From positions 286,001 to 350,000 of the forward strand of contig JACVVK020000226.1 of assembly GCA_018292915.2 (NCBI GenBank): a stretch of 64,000 nt of DNA, read 5' to 3'. The notes under the pieces are model-generated. The model searched no databases and was not told the DNA's origin. It worked only from the letters and a program-made list of their open reading frames with translations. Both the position numbers and the translations under genes were made by a program. Source of the stretch: Batillaria attramentaria. Lineage: Eukaryota; Mollusca; Gastropoda; Batillariidae. Shown here piece by piece: positions 24,450-36,400 of this stretch. Each line of letters opens with the position of its first letter. Within the stretch, counting starts at the first letter, position 1.

Positions 24450-27400
24450 ATGTCACGGCAGAAAGATTTCCAGGTGATGAGCCTGGAACCTGGTACAACG
24501 GAGGTGGTTTACATTGGGCATGTAACAGACCCAGACACCTTTTATGTGCAGCTGGAACGCACAGCTGACAGTCTGGATGAGATTATGAACTTGATGCAGG
24601 TGAGAATTTCTTTGCAGGCACCGTATAGCAAAGCCGTTGCTAGTTAAGAAGTGTATGTAGAAAAGTCCTGTTTCGTCTACACTTTTCAATATTGAGTGAC
24701 CTCTCTCAAAGGTTTAGGAGACATTTGACACACATAGTGCCATATAGATTGATATATAATGGCTTTTTCTGTTCTACTTTGATGACTTACAGGTCTCCAC
24801 GAGTGTTACAACACTATGAAAACTCGTCTCCTGTGACATATCTAGTATTGATGATAATGAGGTTTTATTTTCCAGACATACTATAAAGAGGGTGACAACT
24901 CCGGTGAAGCACTGCCATCGTTAGTCCTGGGAGCTCCCTGTGCTGCTCTTTACACTGATGGGGAGTGGTACCGAGCCAGGGTCACTGGTGAGTTGAATGT
25001 AATGATGTAGGCCTTTGACTACTAAATGTAATACTTACTGATGTGTTGCGGCAATGTGAAATTGGTAAACAAAAATACATACCTATCACACACCCAAAAT
25101 ACACAACAATCATATTGCCAAATGTATCAATCATACTGATTGGTCAGTCAATCTCCAAGCCAGAATGACCAGGTTATAGAAACTAGTCTCTTCCCAGTTG
25201 CCTCCCAACCCCTCCCTAATCCCCCATCCCCCCTAAAAATAAAAAGTTTGCTGGATTCAGAAGGCTGCTAAAGAAATAGTTATGTAGAATAACAGAGAGG
25301 TCAGACATGAAACAGTTTACCTCTGATCGATTCTCTGCAGGTTTATTAGCCAGTGGAATGGTGGAGGTCCTGTTCGTAGACTTTGGCAACACAGACTTCG
25401 TCTCCAAGGACAATGTGCGTGCACTTCGTCCTGACTTGTATGCAACACCCATTCAGAGCTTCAGGTGTCGACTACAGGGTGTTGCTGCTACTCAAGACTT
25501 CTGGTCACCGCAGCATGTTGCCCAGTTTGAGGACTCTGTGCTGGAAAAGTCCTTCACAGCTACGTTCATGTCATGCAGCCCAGATACACAGTGCTATGCT
25601 GTCCAGCTTGTTGATGAGTCAGGAGTTAACATCAACAAGAAGTTTGGCGAACTGACAGGATCAGCTGTTATAGAGGCATCAGCAAATCCGAAAGTGAAGC
25701 GCAGTGTCCAAACTATGGGTGAACTTGACTTGCATGTGACTGTCCAGACTAGTTCAGGCGCTGCACCTAAACCCCGTGGCATTGCCCATGCGTTAGGAGT
25801 CCATGTCAGCGAAGGCAGCCCGGCATCAAGCATCCCCACTGTTCCACCCATATCTCTGAAGGTTGGAGAAAAAGTAAATGTTGGTGTGGTTTTTGTCTCC
25901 ACTCCATCGGAATTCTGGTGCCAGTTAAAGAAGTTTAGTGAGCAAAATGACAGGCTCACTGAGGAGATGGCAAAAGCATACAGCAGCATGGGTCCAGGAG
26001 AAGGACTGCTACGCACTTTACGCCCTGGCTGTGTATGTGCTGCACTGTTTGATACTGATCAGACTTGGTACCGAGCTACAGTGGAGAAGGCAAGTTAATA
26101 ATAAAAAAAAATCCATTTTGACAAACCTGACAATAATGGCATTGACTTTGTCAGCAGTTAAAATTAATACTGAAACCTGGCACAGTAGTTTAAGTAGTTG
26201 GTGATGAGGCCTGTCCAAAAGTGTAATCTTGAAGGTCAGGTCACAGGGTCATAATCAGAGTTCCAAAAGCTCATGTTTTTCCCAATGTGTAAACACTAAC
26301 ACTCTTAGTCTTACTAACTGTAACAGTCCCTGACACCACTGTTTGTTTGGTTGTTGGTTGTGGGTTTTTTGGTTAGTTTTTTTTTTTTTTTTTAACTCTC
26401 ATGTGTAACAACTGTGGTCTTATGTGATATTAATAACCCTCTGTTATCTACATTACAAATAATAGGTCAATGGTATTTGGTGAAAATGGCTTTCCAAGCA
26501 TATTTTGATTGATCTCTCTTAAAAATAAATATAAAAAGTTCATGTTTTGTGTTTCTCAACAATCACAAATACCAGGCAAACTAAACGTAGAAAAAATGAA
26601 CTTTGCTTGAAAGACTTGCGGCAGTTTCATGTGTACAATTTGGGTGACTGACTTTGAGTGAAGGTCACACTAGGGATTGTGTTAAACTTTCAGAAATTAG
26701 AATTTTTGGAGATCATAATTTGCATTGATGATTGGTAAGAAAGCCACTGAGTGACCTCTATCCAAGATCACACTTCAGTCATACTTCTTTGCCATTCCAG
26801 TTACTCTTTTAGTTACTACATACTATCAGTCATATTTGTCTTGTTCAAGGAATTATTTAGTCTTGTGCTTTTCCTGACTTGTGTCATAACTGAATTTCCT
26901 TTTTTCTCCCCAATTTCTTTTCAGGTAACTGGCCGGGAAGTCACTGTTTACTTCCTTGACTATGGCAATACTGAGACTGTGTCAGCTGGCAACATTCGTG
27001 AATTGAAAGAAGAGTTCCGTGCTCTGCCAGCTCAGGCAGTAAAGTGCAGCTTAAGTGGGGTCGCCTCACCCTCTGGCAACTGGACTGATGATGCAGCTGC
27101 TGCCTTTGAAGATATGGTATTGGAGAAGGAGTATGTGGCGAACGTCATCAGCAAAGAGCCTAATGGCAGGTGTGTACATGTGTACCCTCAATGCTTTCAG
27201 CTTCAGGGGTGCCACTTTTCCGGCTGTGGCCGGAATTCCAGCCTGGGAAAATCAGAACGTCTCGAGTTCCGGCTTACAGGGGTGCCACTTTTCCTGCTAT
27301 GCGGCTTGGGAAAATTCAGAACGTGCCGAGTTTCGGCTTAGCAACTTGCTTGCAACGTTTGTTTCAGTTTGGATTGATTGTCATCCGGCATGTTCCGTCT

Positions 27401-30400
27401 TTATGGCTGCCACTCTTTCTGCTTTTTGAACCTGCTGTGAAGTGCTTTCCTGCTTTTTAAAAGGTTTTCTTGCTTTTCCGGCTGAAAAATCGCGAGTCTG
27501 TGTCTGTCGCTGAACCGTCGGTCGTTCCCGATAGCACTGCAGTAAGCTGTCTCCCCCCCCCCCCCCCCCCCCCCTTTCTGGCCATTCAGATTTTGACGGT
27601 CAGTTTTCCGGCTTTTTGTCACTCAGAAAGTGGCACCCCTGCAGCTTGAACATCAAGAAACAATATATGAGCTTGGACATTTATCAACATACCTTGCTGA
27701 GCTTATAGGATGGTCCCTTTAGAAAAATAGTAGTTCTGTGAGGGTTTTTTTTTTAATGACATTTATCCAAATTAAAATATAATTAAACTAGTTAAAGGCT
27801 ACCTTACCTTCAGAAAATATTTCTGCATACAGAGGAAATCATATTCTCAATTACTGTGTTTGCAGCCATGTGGTCAGCTTGGTTGAATGCGGCGAGAACA
27901 CTGATGTGGCTACTTCCCTTATAAACAACCATCCGGATGTAATCAAGGGCAGTGCTAAAGCTGCCTCTGTTAGCCCCAGGCCCTCTGCAGGTGGAGCAAG
28001 CCTACCATCATTTTCACCCCTGCCTGTTCGTGTGCCTTCCAGATGCCAGGTGACCTCTCTCTCTCTTTCGGAAGAAGTTCCCCTGTAGTGTCATTTTCTC
28101 CATTGAAGAGATTGTACCTCTGTTCATAGTTTGTTTTGTTTTGTTTTTGTTTATAGGTTCATTTTGAATTGGGAATCAAGCAGCAGAAAGTCCATGGAAC
28201 TGCAGTATACCATGAAACTGAAAGATGATTTAAAAAAATAAAAAAAAATTATTGTCCGGTTCATTCACAAATGGTCCAAGACTCTCATTAAAAAGCTTAC
28301 CAATTGTATACATGTACACATGTATTTCTCAACATTGCATGTTTGGAGTGTAAGGGAATATTACTATAGATGCCCTGGGCCAAATTTCATAGTTCATGTT
28401 TTTGGCTCCCTTGTGTAACAATGGGAGTCTATGTATTAACCCTCCGTCGTCTGTCTGTCTGTCTGTGTGTGTCCAGAAAACTTTAACATTGTCATTTTCT
28501 CAGAATCTACAAACAGTAGAGGCACCAAACTTGGCATGCTGATAGACAACCACAAGACCTTTCAAAACATACCATTTTGAATGACCTTGACTCAAGGTCA
28601 AGGTCACTGAAGCTCTCTGTTTGAAAATTTTACATTGGCATTTTCTCGTAATCTACAAATGCCAGAGGTTTTAATCTTTGCATGATAAGAACTTTACATG
28701 ACTCAAGGTCAAGGTCATTAAAACAGTCTGTTGGGAAATTTTACATTTGCATTTTCTCAGTACATGTATCTAGAAGAATCGGAAGCATCAAACTATGTGC
28801 GATGATTGACATTGGCAGCTTCTTTACAGACATACCTGTGTTCAGTGACTTAGTCAAGGTCAAGGTCATGCAAGCGTTTTTTGGGAAACTTTAACCTTGG
28901 CATTTTCTCCAAAACAACAAATAGTAGAGGCATCATGATAGACAGCAATGAGACCTACCTCTCTGAATGACCTTGACTGAAGGTCAAGGTCATTAAAGCT
29001 GTCTGTTGTGAATTTTAACATTACAGTAGAAACTTGATTGAGCGACATCTTGAACGAGCGACCGTTTTTCGTTCACGACCGTTTTCGCCCGGCACGGACG
29101 GTTTTTCTTCTTTATTGCATCTCCAACGACCGACCAACTGCAGTACGCGACTTAAGACCGCTGTTCTGCTTGCAAAACGACCCCGCGTCTCTGTTGTGGG
29201 CGGCCACAACTGGCTTAGTTGGCGCTTCACACTTCACCGGCAGCCGATTTACCTTCCACCGCCCAGGGCACTTGGGCTGACGACACTACCCGCGACCCGC
29301 CGCTTGGACCCACCCCCTACTGTGCACGCGTGACCTCGGACAAAGACAGTGCAATTAGCGCGTCGCCCCCTAAACACAACTGCTGTTATGCGGGTTGTGA
29401 TCACCTCATCCGCCAGTTCCGACACCCCGCTTAACACCTGTCAACTCACTGACCATTATTTCCACAAGACGCCCTATCACGGGCATGTCAGTGTGTGTGT
29501 GTGTGAAGGTGTTTCTTTGTGTGCCAGTGCGTGTGAGCGAATTAAGGCGGATAGTTGATAGGTATGGTGTGGTTCCTAATCCTCCTTGTTTTTGTGTTGT
29601 TTTGACAAGAAAGAAAACGGAAACTGCCGCTAGGAATTCAGTCGGACTAAACTCAGCGATTTGACACTTAGCAAACCTGCAACGCCGGGATGTCAGTCAG
29701 TGTACGTCGTTTGTACACGTGTGGGTGAGAGCGCGCGTGCGTGCGTGTGTGTGTGTGTGTGTCACTGCCACCGTGACGGTGAGAGAGAGAGAGATGGAGA
29801 GAGAGAGGCTGTGATGCCGCTGGGAATTCAACCGGATTAAACTCGGTGATTTGACACTTAGCAAACTGGCAGCGCCGGGATATCAGTGCACATCGTTAGG
29901 ACACGTGTGGGTGCGAGCGCGCGCACGCGCGTGTGTGTGTCACTGCCACCGTGACGGTGAAAGAGAAAGAGATGGAGAGACAGAGGCTGTGATGCCGCTG
30001 GGAATTCAACCGGACTAAACTCAGCGATTTGACACTTAGCAAACACAAGTTCACGACACCGCATGAAACGGAAGTGGTTACAAACATGGTGGCACATGCG
30101 ACTCTGTTTACGTTTTCCGTCGCTGAAATTTAGGTAAAGCTGCACAATCTTGATTATTGGAAGACTCCACAGAAACACCAAACTCTGCTTCTGAGTCAAA
30201 TCCACGCATGCACACTGTACTTATTATGCAATGATCCCTACGGTTGATATGCGCGCCTCCCGGCCGGGCAGGGCCAGGTCCGGACGCCATTGTGACTGAC
30301 TGCAGTTTGGGCGACCAGTTGTTGTTCACGACCGTTTTTGCTCGGTCCCGTGAAAGGTCGCTCAAAAAAGTTTCTACTGTACTGTTTTCGGAGGAACTAC

Positions 30401-33400
30401 AAATACTAGAGGCATCAAACTTGGCATGATGATAGACATTGAGATCTCATTTGAATGACCTTGACCAAAGGTCAAATCCATACAAACTGTTTCGGGGAAA
30501 ATTGTAATATTGCCAGGAAGTCAGAGCGCCAGAGACACTTTACTTAGCATGATAATGGATAGTGATAAAAGCTTTACAAACATACTTTTGTGAATGACCT
30601 TGACTTGTGTCACAAGGGAGCCATGGAGGCTTATGCCTCTCTAGTTCTTGGATAACTCTGATCCTGATGCATTTGTAGACAAGTTTTTTGCAATAGTGTT
30701 AACCGTCTGTGATCTGTTTCAGGTATTCGTGAGTTGGGTGACAACACCAGGAGACTTCTATGTGCAGCTTGCAGACAACCACTCCATACTGGACTCGCTG
30801 ACTGATGATCTGCAGAGTTTCTACAATGGTCCCAAGGCCAGTCCTGTTGCCAGTGTCCAGCTGGGCATGATGGTTGTGGCCAAGTTCTCTGAAGATAAGG
30901 CATGGTACCGTGGTGTTGTACGAGGCATATCGGGCAATACTGCTGATGTCCAGTTTGTTGATTTTGGAAATTCAGAGAAGGTTCAGTTTGACTCCCTGAA
31001 ACAGATCGACAGACAGTTCTGTAACATTCCTGCACAGGCAGGGTGTTGCAGTTTGTCCGGTGTCCGTCCTCTTACCCAGGGACAAACGTGGAGTGGGGAT
31101 GCAAAAGACTTCTTGGAAACACTAACAGGAGATGGGGCTATGTGCCATTTTCTCGTTAAAAAGGGAGATGTACTCGAGGTTGAGCTGGAAGTGGGTGGAA
31201 AGAGCATTGCTAAAGAAATGGTAGCGCATGCTGTTGTCCGAGGTGCATCAGAGCCACCCAGCGATGGAGGATCCAGGTTTCAGCAGTATCGTTTTGAGAA
31301 ACTTCAGACAGGTCAGCGGGCAGAGGTGTATGTGGCATTTGCTGAGTCTGTGGTGAGTTTCTACGTGCAGCTTGCAGACCGAATGCAGGAGCTGGATGAG
31401 CTGATGGCTGAGCTGGAAACACATTACAACAGCGGCGTTGGCAAGCCTCTTCTCAATCCTCAGGTGACTCTTCTCAGAGTATTGCATGGATGCATGTTAC
31501 TTTTAGTGCTAGCAGTTCATCAGTGGGCAGCAAAGTTGTAATCTTAGGAGAATATCTGTGAAAGGTGCAAAGCAAATGTTTATCGCTTTGATGCAATATT
31601 AAGTCCATGTTACATTCTGTAGTGTATTAAAGGTTGACCACATTTCATTTGCAGTGGCTTCAAAACAGCTTGGTTGGCAAAAGATCAGTCTATATTATGT
31701 CTGCATCATTGTTATTGTCCAGCATCTTCATAACCTCAACTGTAATCTTTTATCATCACTTTGTTCTTGCCATTGCCTGCTTTTGCGGCCGTAGTATAAC
31801 TACAAGACTCTTTTTCAGCTCATTAAACTTTTCCATTTGTTACAAGTTGCACAAATGTAGAGTGATTAGCTTTGCCACAGATCAAAATGAACCTTTTATT
31901 TACTCTTTTTTTTTTCACCCCCAAAATAAACCTACTCTTCTGTTACAGGTAGGGATGCCATGTGCAGCCAGATACAATGAAGATGGTTTATGGTATCGAG
32001 CACGAGTCAAGGCTTTCACTGCAAAAGATGTGGACGTCTTCTTTGTCGACTACGGCAACACACAAGTGGCAAACAAAGATGCAGTTTACCAGATGGAGCC
32101 TGCCTTTATGTCGCTCGCAGCTCAAGCCATTCAGTGTAGTCTGGACGTGAGAGAGGGGCGCGGTGCCGACGCACAGCTGACACATTTCAATCAGTTTACT
32201 GGAGATGCTAAGCTAGAACTGGTGGTAAAAGGTCAAGATGGTTCCAAACTTCTTGTTGATCTGTTAAAGAATGGTTTGTCATTGACCACCGAGATCAAAG
32301 GAGGCAGCCCAGCTCAGAGTCCACCCAAGACGGTGAAGCCAGGTGAATACACTCCAGCTGCAGTTGCTCCTGGACAGACAGTCCAGGCTTTTGCAAGTTT
32401 TATCGAGTCAACATCAAAATTCTGGATACAGCTTGCTGGCTGCGATGGTGACTTGGATGCCATAATGAAACATCTTAGTCAGCAGTACGAGTCTGGAGTT
32501 CAGCCTGCTTTAGCTACCCCAACACCGGGACAGGCATGCTGTGCTTTGTATGCAGAGGATCAGTTATGGTATCGCGCTTCTGTTCTTTCTATCCATGGAC
32601 AGCAAATCAAGGTTCGGTTTGTCGATTACGGCAATGCGGAACTTGTTGATAGAGAAAACGTGAAACCGATCTCACCTGACATCTTGTCCAAACCTGTCAT
32701 GGCAATTGAGTGTTGTCTAGAGGGATTCCAGTCAGCTTCCATGACAGATGCAGCATTGGAAGCCACTGAGACACTCCTAGCAGAGAAAGAGATCACAGTC
32801 ACATTCACAGGTGGAAAGAATGTCAGAGTCACCGTTGATGGTGCTGATGCCGGGAAGGTATTGAGTGACAAGGGATTTGGAGGACAGCAGCAGACAACTT
32901 TACCATCACCCAAGAGCCCACCAGCGCAGTCAGGATTTGGGTCACGAAGTCCTCAGTCAGCAGGCAAGGCAGGTGGGGGATTTGGCGCTCGCAGTCCTCC
33001 TGCTCCTGTCCTTGGTTCACAGACATTGAAGGATCCCTCCCCACCTTCAGGCTCCAGTGATGCGATCATCACCCATCTGGAAGATGATAATGGCATGTTC
33101 TTTGTGCAGCTGTTGAGTGCAGAAACCCAGCTGGAACAACTGTCTTCTAAACTACAGTCTGTCTTTAGCTCGGGTGGTTTACCCTTGTCAGGACCTCCCA
33201 CAAAGGACATGGTTTGTTGCGCCCGTTTCTCAGTAGATGGCTGCTGGTATCGGTCAAAGATTGAGTCCATCTCTGGTGGCAAAGCCAAAGTTAGATTCGT
33301 TGACTATGGAAACGCAGAAGTTGTTCAAGTTAATGGGCTGAAAGCAGTTCCAGCTGATCTTCTGACTGTTCCAGTGCAAGCGTTTCCTTGCAGGCTCAAA

Positions 33401-36400
33401 GGACTGCCAGCATGGACAAAACAAACAGCTCTCGCATTTTCCAGAGCAGCTCTTGATGTGCAGGTGAAGGTGAGGTTTGTGAGCTCCTCTTCACCATTTC
33501 ATGTGCAGATTTCAGTGAAAGGGCAAGACCTGTTGCAGCTGCTTTCCAGATCTCCCGCATCATCACCACAGAAGCCCTTCGGTGCTGCATCGCAAGATCG
33601 ACCACGAGGCTCACCACCCTCTCAGGGGTTCGGAGGGAAACAAGATGCGCAGAGCAGTCGCCCTTCACCGCAGTCGTTTGGGGGAGCTGCCAGGCATGGA
33701 GGTTTTGGTTCTCCTCAGAAGTTTGGCTCACCACCCCAGAAGCCTAGCTTTCCGCAACAAGTCTACCAGGCCCAAAAACCGCCAACTGGAAAACAAAATG
33801 CATACGTCTCCCATGTCAGTGATGACGGCACATTTTACCTTCAGTTGAGCCATGAGGCTGAGAAGATAGAAGAGATTACCGGGAAGCTACAATCTCTGGC
33901 CAGTTCTGTTCACCCTGACCCTGTTGTTGGAGCAGCTTGCACGGCAAAGTTTTCTGAAGACGGGGCATGGTATCGTGCCGTCATCAAGGCCACAAGCGGT
34001 GCCTCTGCTGATGTCCTGTTCGTTGACTTTGGGAATGGTGAGAAAAGTGCCATCAGCAGTCTCAGGCCCCTTCCTGCTGACCTCCTGATCCCAGCAACTG
34101 CATATCACTGTCAGTTGGAAGAGACTGGCCCGTTAGCTCCAGAGCAGCTGGAAATGTTCAACACAGCAACTGAGGACAAACAGCTAACAGCTGCCTTCAG
34201 CCCCGGAAATCCCATGTCTGTCACCTTGTGGGATGAAAATGGCAAAAATCTGGTTGAAACCTTGTTCCCACTTGGCACACTGAAGCCCCAGAAGGTACCT
34301 CAAGAAACAGCACCTGCATTGGTATCTCATGTGTGTGACAATGGGCTGTTCTATGTTCATCTGAACCGTGAAGAAAATGAACTGTTGGCATTACATGAAA
34401 ACTTACAGGGGTCATATGCTGGTCAGGTGGAGAAATTGGAGAGCTTCGGTGAGGGGCAGATCTGCTGTGCCAAGTTTTCTGAAGATGAAGCTTGGTACCG
34501 TGCTGTGGTTTTGAAAGACTTAAATGACTCGGCATCTGTCCTGTTTGTGGATTACGGAAATACAGATATTGTCAACAAAGATAACATTTTGAAGCTGCTT
34601 CCTGGTCTGAATCAGCCTCCATTTGCGTATGAGTGCCGCCTTCAGGGAGTGGTGAAGTGGACAGAGGACCAGAAGAAGAAATTTGTGGCCATGACCGAAG
34701 GCAAAAGAATGAACGTCAGGTTTCTCTCGTCCAAAGCTCCATACACTGTTGAACTCACTAGGAGCATTGAGCTTGACTTGATTGAAGAGAATGCACCACA
34801 GAATGGTACTGCTGCTGTTTCAGGTGAGGAGAAAAGTGAAAAAGCAGCAGCAGAATCTGCACCCAGATTCAATGGAGAAGCCTCATCTGCTGAACTGGCA
34901 ACTTTCCCATCGCAGACACCACCAGGAACTGGCTTAGGCATTGTATCCCATGTAGATGGCGAGGGAATTTTCTTCCTACAGCTGCATAGTGAAGATGAGA
35001 CCAGAGAAACGTTAAGTGAGAGGCTGCAGGAGGAATGCGAGTCTGCGGAGTCCGTGAAACCTGTTGTAAACATGGCATGCTGTGCAAAGTATTCTGAAGA
35101 CGAAGCTTGGTATAGAGCGGTTGTTGAAAAAGTGGAAGCACAGGCGGCCATTGTCCGGTTCATCGATTTTGGCAACACTGACCATGTTCCTTTTAGTGAC
35201 TTGAAAAACGTCTCAGCAGAGAGTTTGTCAGTGGCACCTCTTGCGTACTGCTGCTTCCTTGAAGGCTGTGAATCGGTGCAGGATTTAGTTACGGAGAAAC
35301 TGGAGGAGTACACTGCAGATCAAACCCTGACAGTGACATTCACATCACCCGCAAAGCTGCCTCCTCACTCGGTGCGTCTACAGCTTGAAGATGGCAGTAA
35401 CGTTGCTACCTTGTTACTTAGCAGCAACAACAACACCGCAGCTGAGGGCAACCTGGTTGAGGAAACCGAGGCCGCCTCAGGAGTTAAGAATGAAGGGCTT
35501 GGTACTGGTTCAGAGGTTAAATTGGAGGGCAGTGAACGAAAGAGTTCTACTTTGATGGTGGGTCGCCAGAAGGTCACTGTTGGTCACATGGTCAGCCCAT
35601 CATTGTTTTACGTTCAACGCGAAGATCAGCAATCTGAGGTGGATAAACAGTTGGACGCCATGTTTGAGCACTACTCCAGTCTCGCAGAAGGAGATGGCCT
35701 GGTAGAACACCCGACTGTTGGTCAGTTATGTGCCTCGCAGTTTGGGGAAGATGGTTCTTGGTACCGGGCTTGTATCAGAAGTGTTGACAAGGAGACGGAC
35801 ACCCTCACCCTCTTCTATGTTGACTACGGGAACACAGAGATGGTACCTGCATCATCAGTGCGCCTGCTGCTGCCAGAATTTGAGACCTTACCCTGGCAGG
35901 CTGTGGCCTGCAGTCTAGCAGGCGTGCGTTGCCAAGGTGACGAGTGGACTGAAGAAGTGAAAGCTGCCTTCAGTGAGCTGATTGCTGAAAAGTGAGACTT
36001 TTTCATAATTTGCAGATTTTGTGCAGATGTACATCTACATGTATATTTTTTGGTATAAAAAAAACAAATATCCCTATCTGCAGCAGGTTTACAACAATCT
36101 ATTCTATTCTAACAAGGGAATTTAGAAACTGATTGATAAGTCTTTTTCTCTTTTTTTTTCTTTCTTTCTTTTTTCATCGTCATAGATTACAGGCATGCAC
36201 TGCTTTGCCTTTAGGCAGAACCCATCACTTTTTGTGCTTAGCACTCTTTTGGAAACCTTTCCTAGCAGTTTGACATTAGTGATGTTGGGCAGTCAGTCCA
36301 TTGTGAAGTTATAACACTCCTAGAAAAGTCATAGATTTATGTTTTCCTTTCAGTAACCATTTTGGCTGTTTTATTTTCCAGATCTGTCCTTGCTGATGTG

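Larger units (their letters stand above)
28403..30646 (+). mobile_element. AGGTCA-array DNA element in Tudor intron 5, split by a second element
   Basis: Opens TGGCTCCCTTGTG and closes CACAAGGGAGCCA (30611-30623), with about 23 further bases shared with the 17.3-kb copy. The interior is built of units of 110-150 bp, each with 'GCACCAAACTTGGCATG'-like and 'TGACCTTGACT(C)AAGGTCA' blocks. An unrelated element (29024-30379) splits it. No protein is encoded. It fills about four-fifths of the 2673-bp intron. Confidence 0.7.

Noticed and set aside
26751..27341. Reading the Tudor frame through 27169 into a 196-residue product
   Set aside because: The extension enters the MITE at 27204; the donor at 27169 joins in frame to the exon at 27866.
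28580..28992. CRISPR-like spaced repeats
   Set aside because: Units are long, diverged and lie in a eukaryotic intron; they are internal units of a mobile element.
34642..35313. 223-residue minus-strand frame opposite the giant Tudor exon
   Set aside because: Shadow frame; the plus strand carries clear Tudor cores through the same bases.
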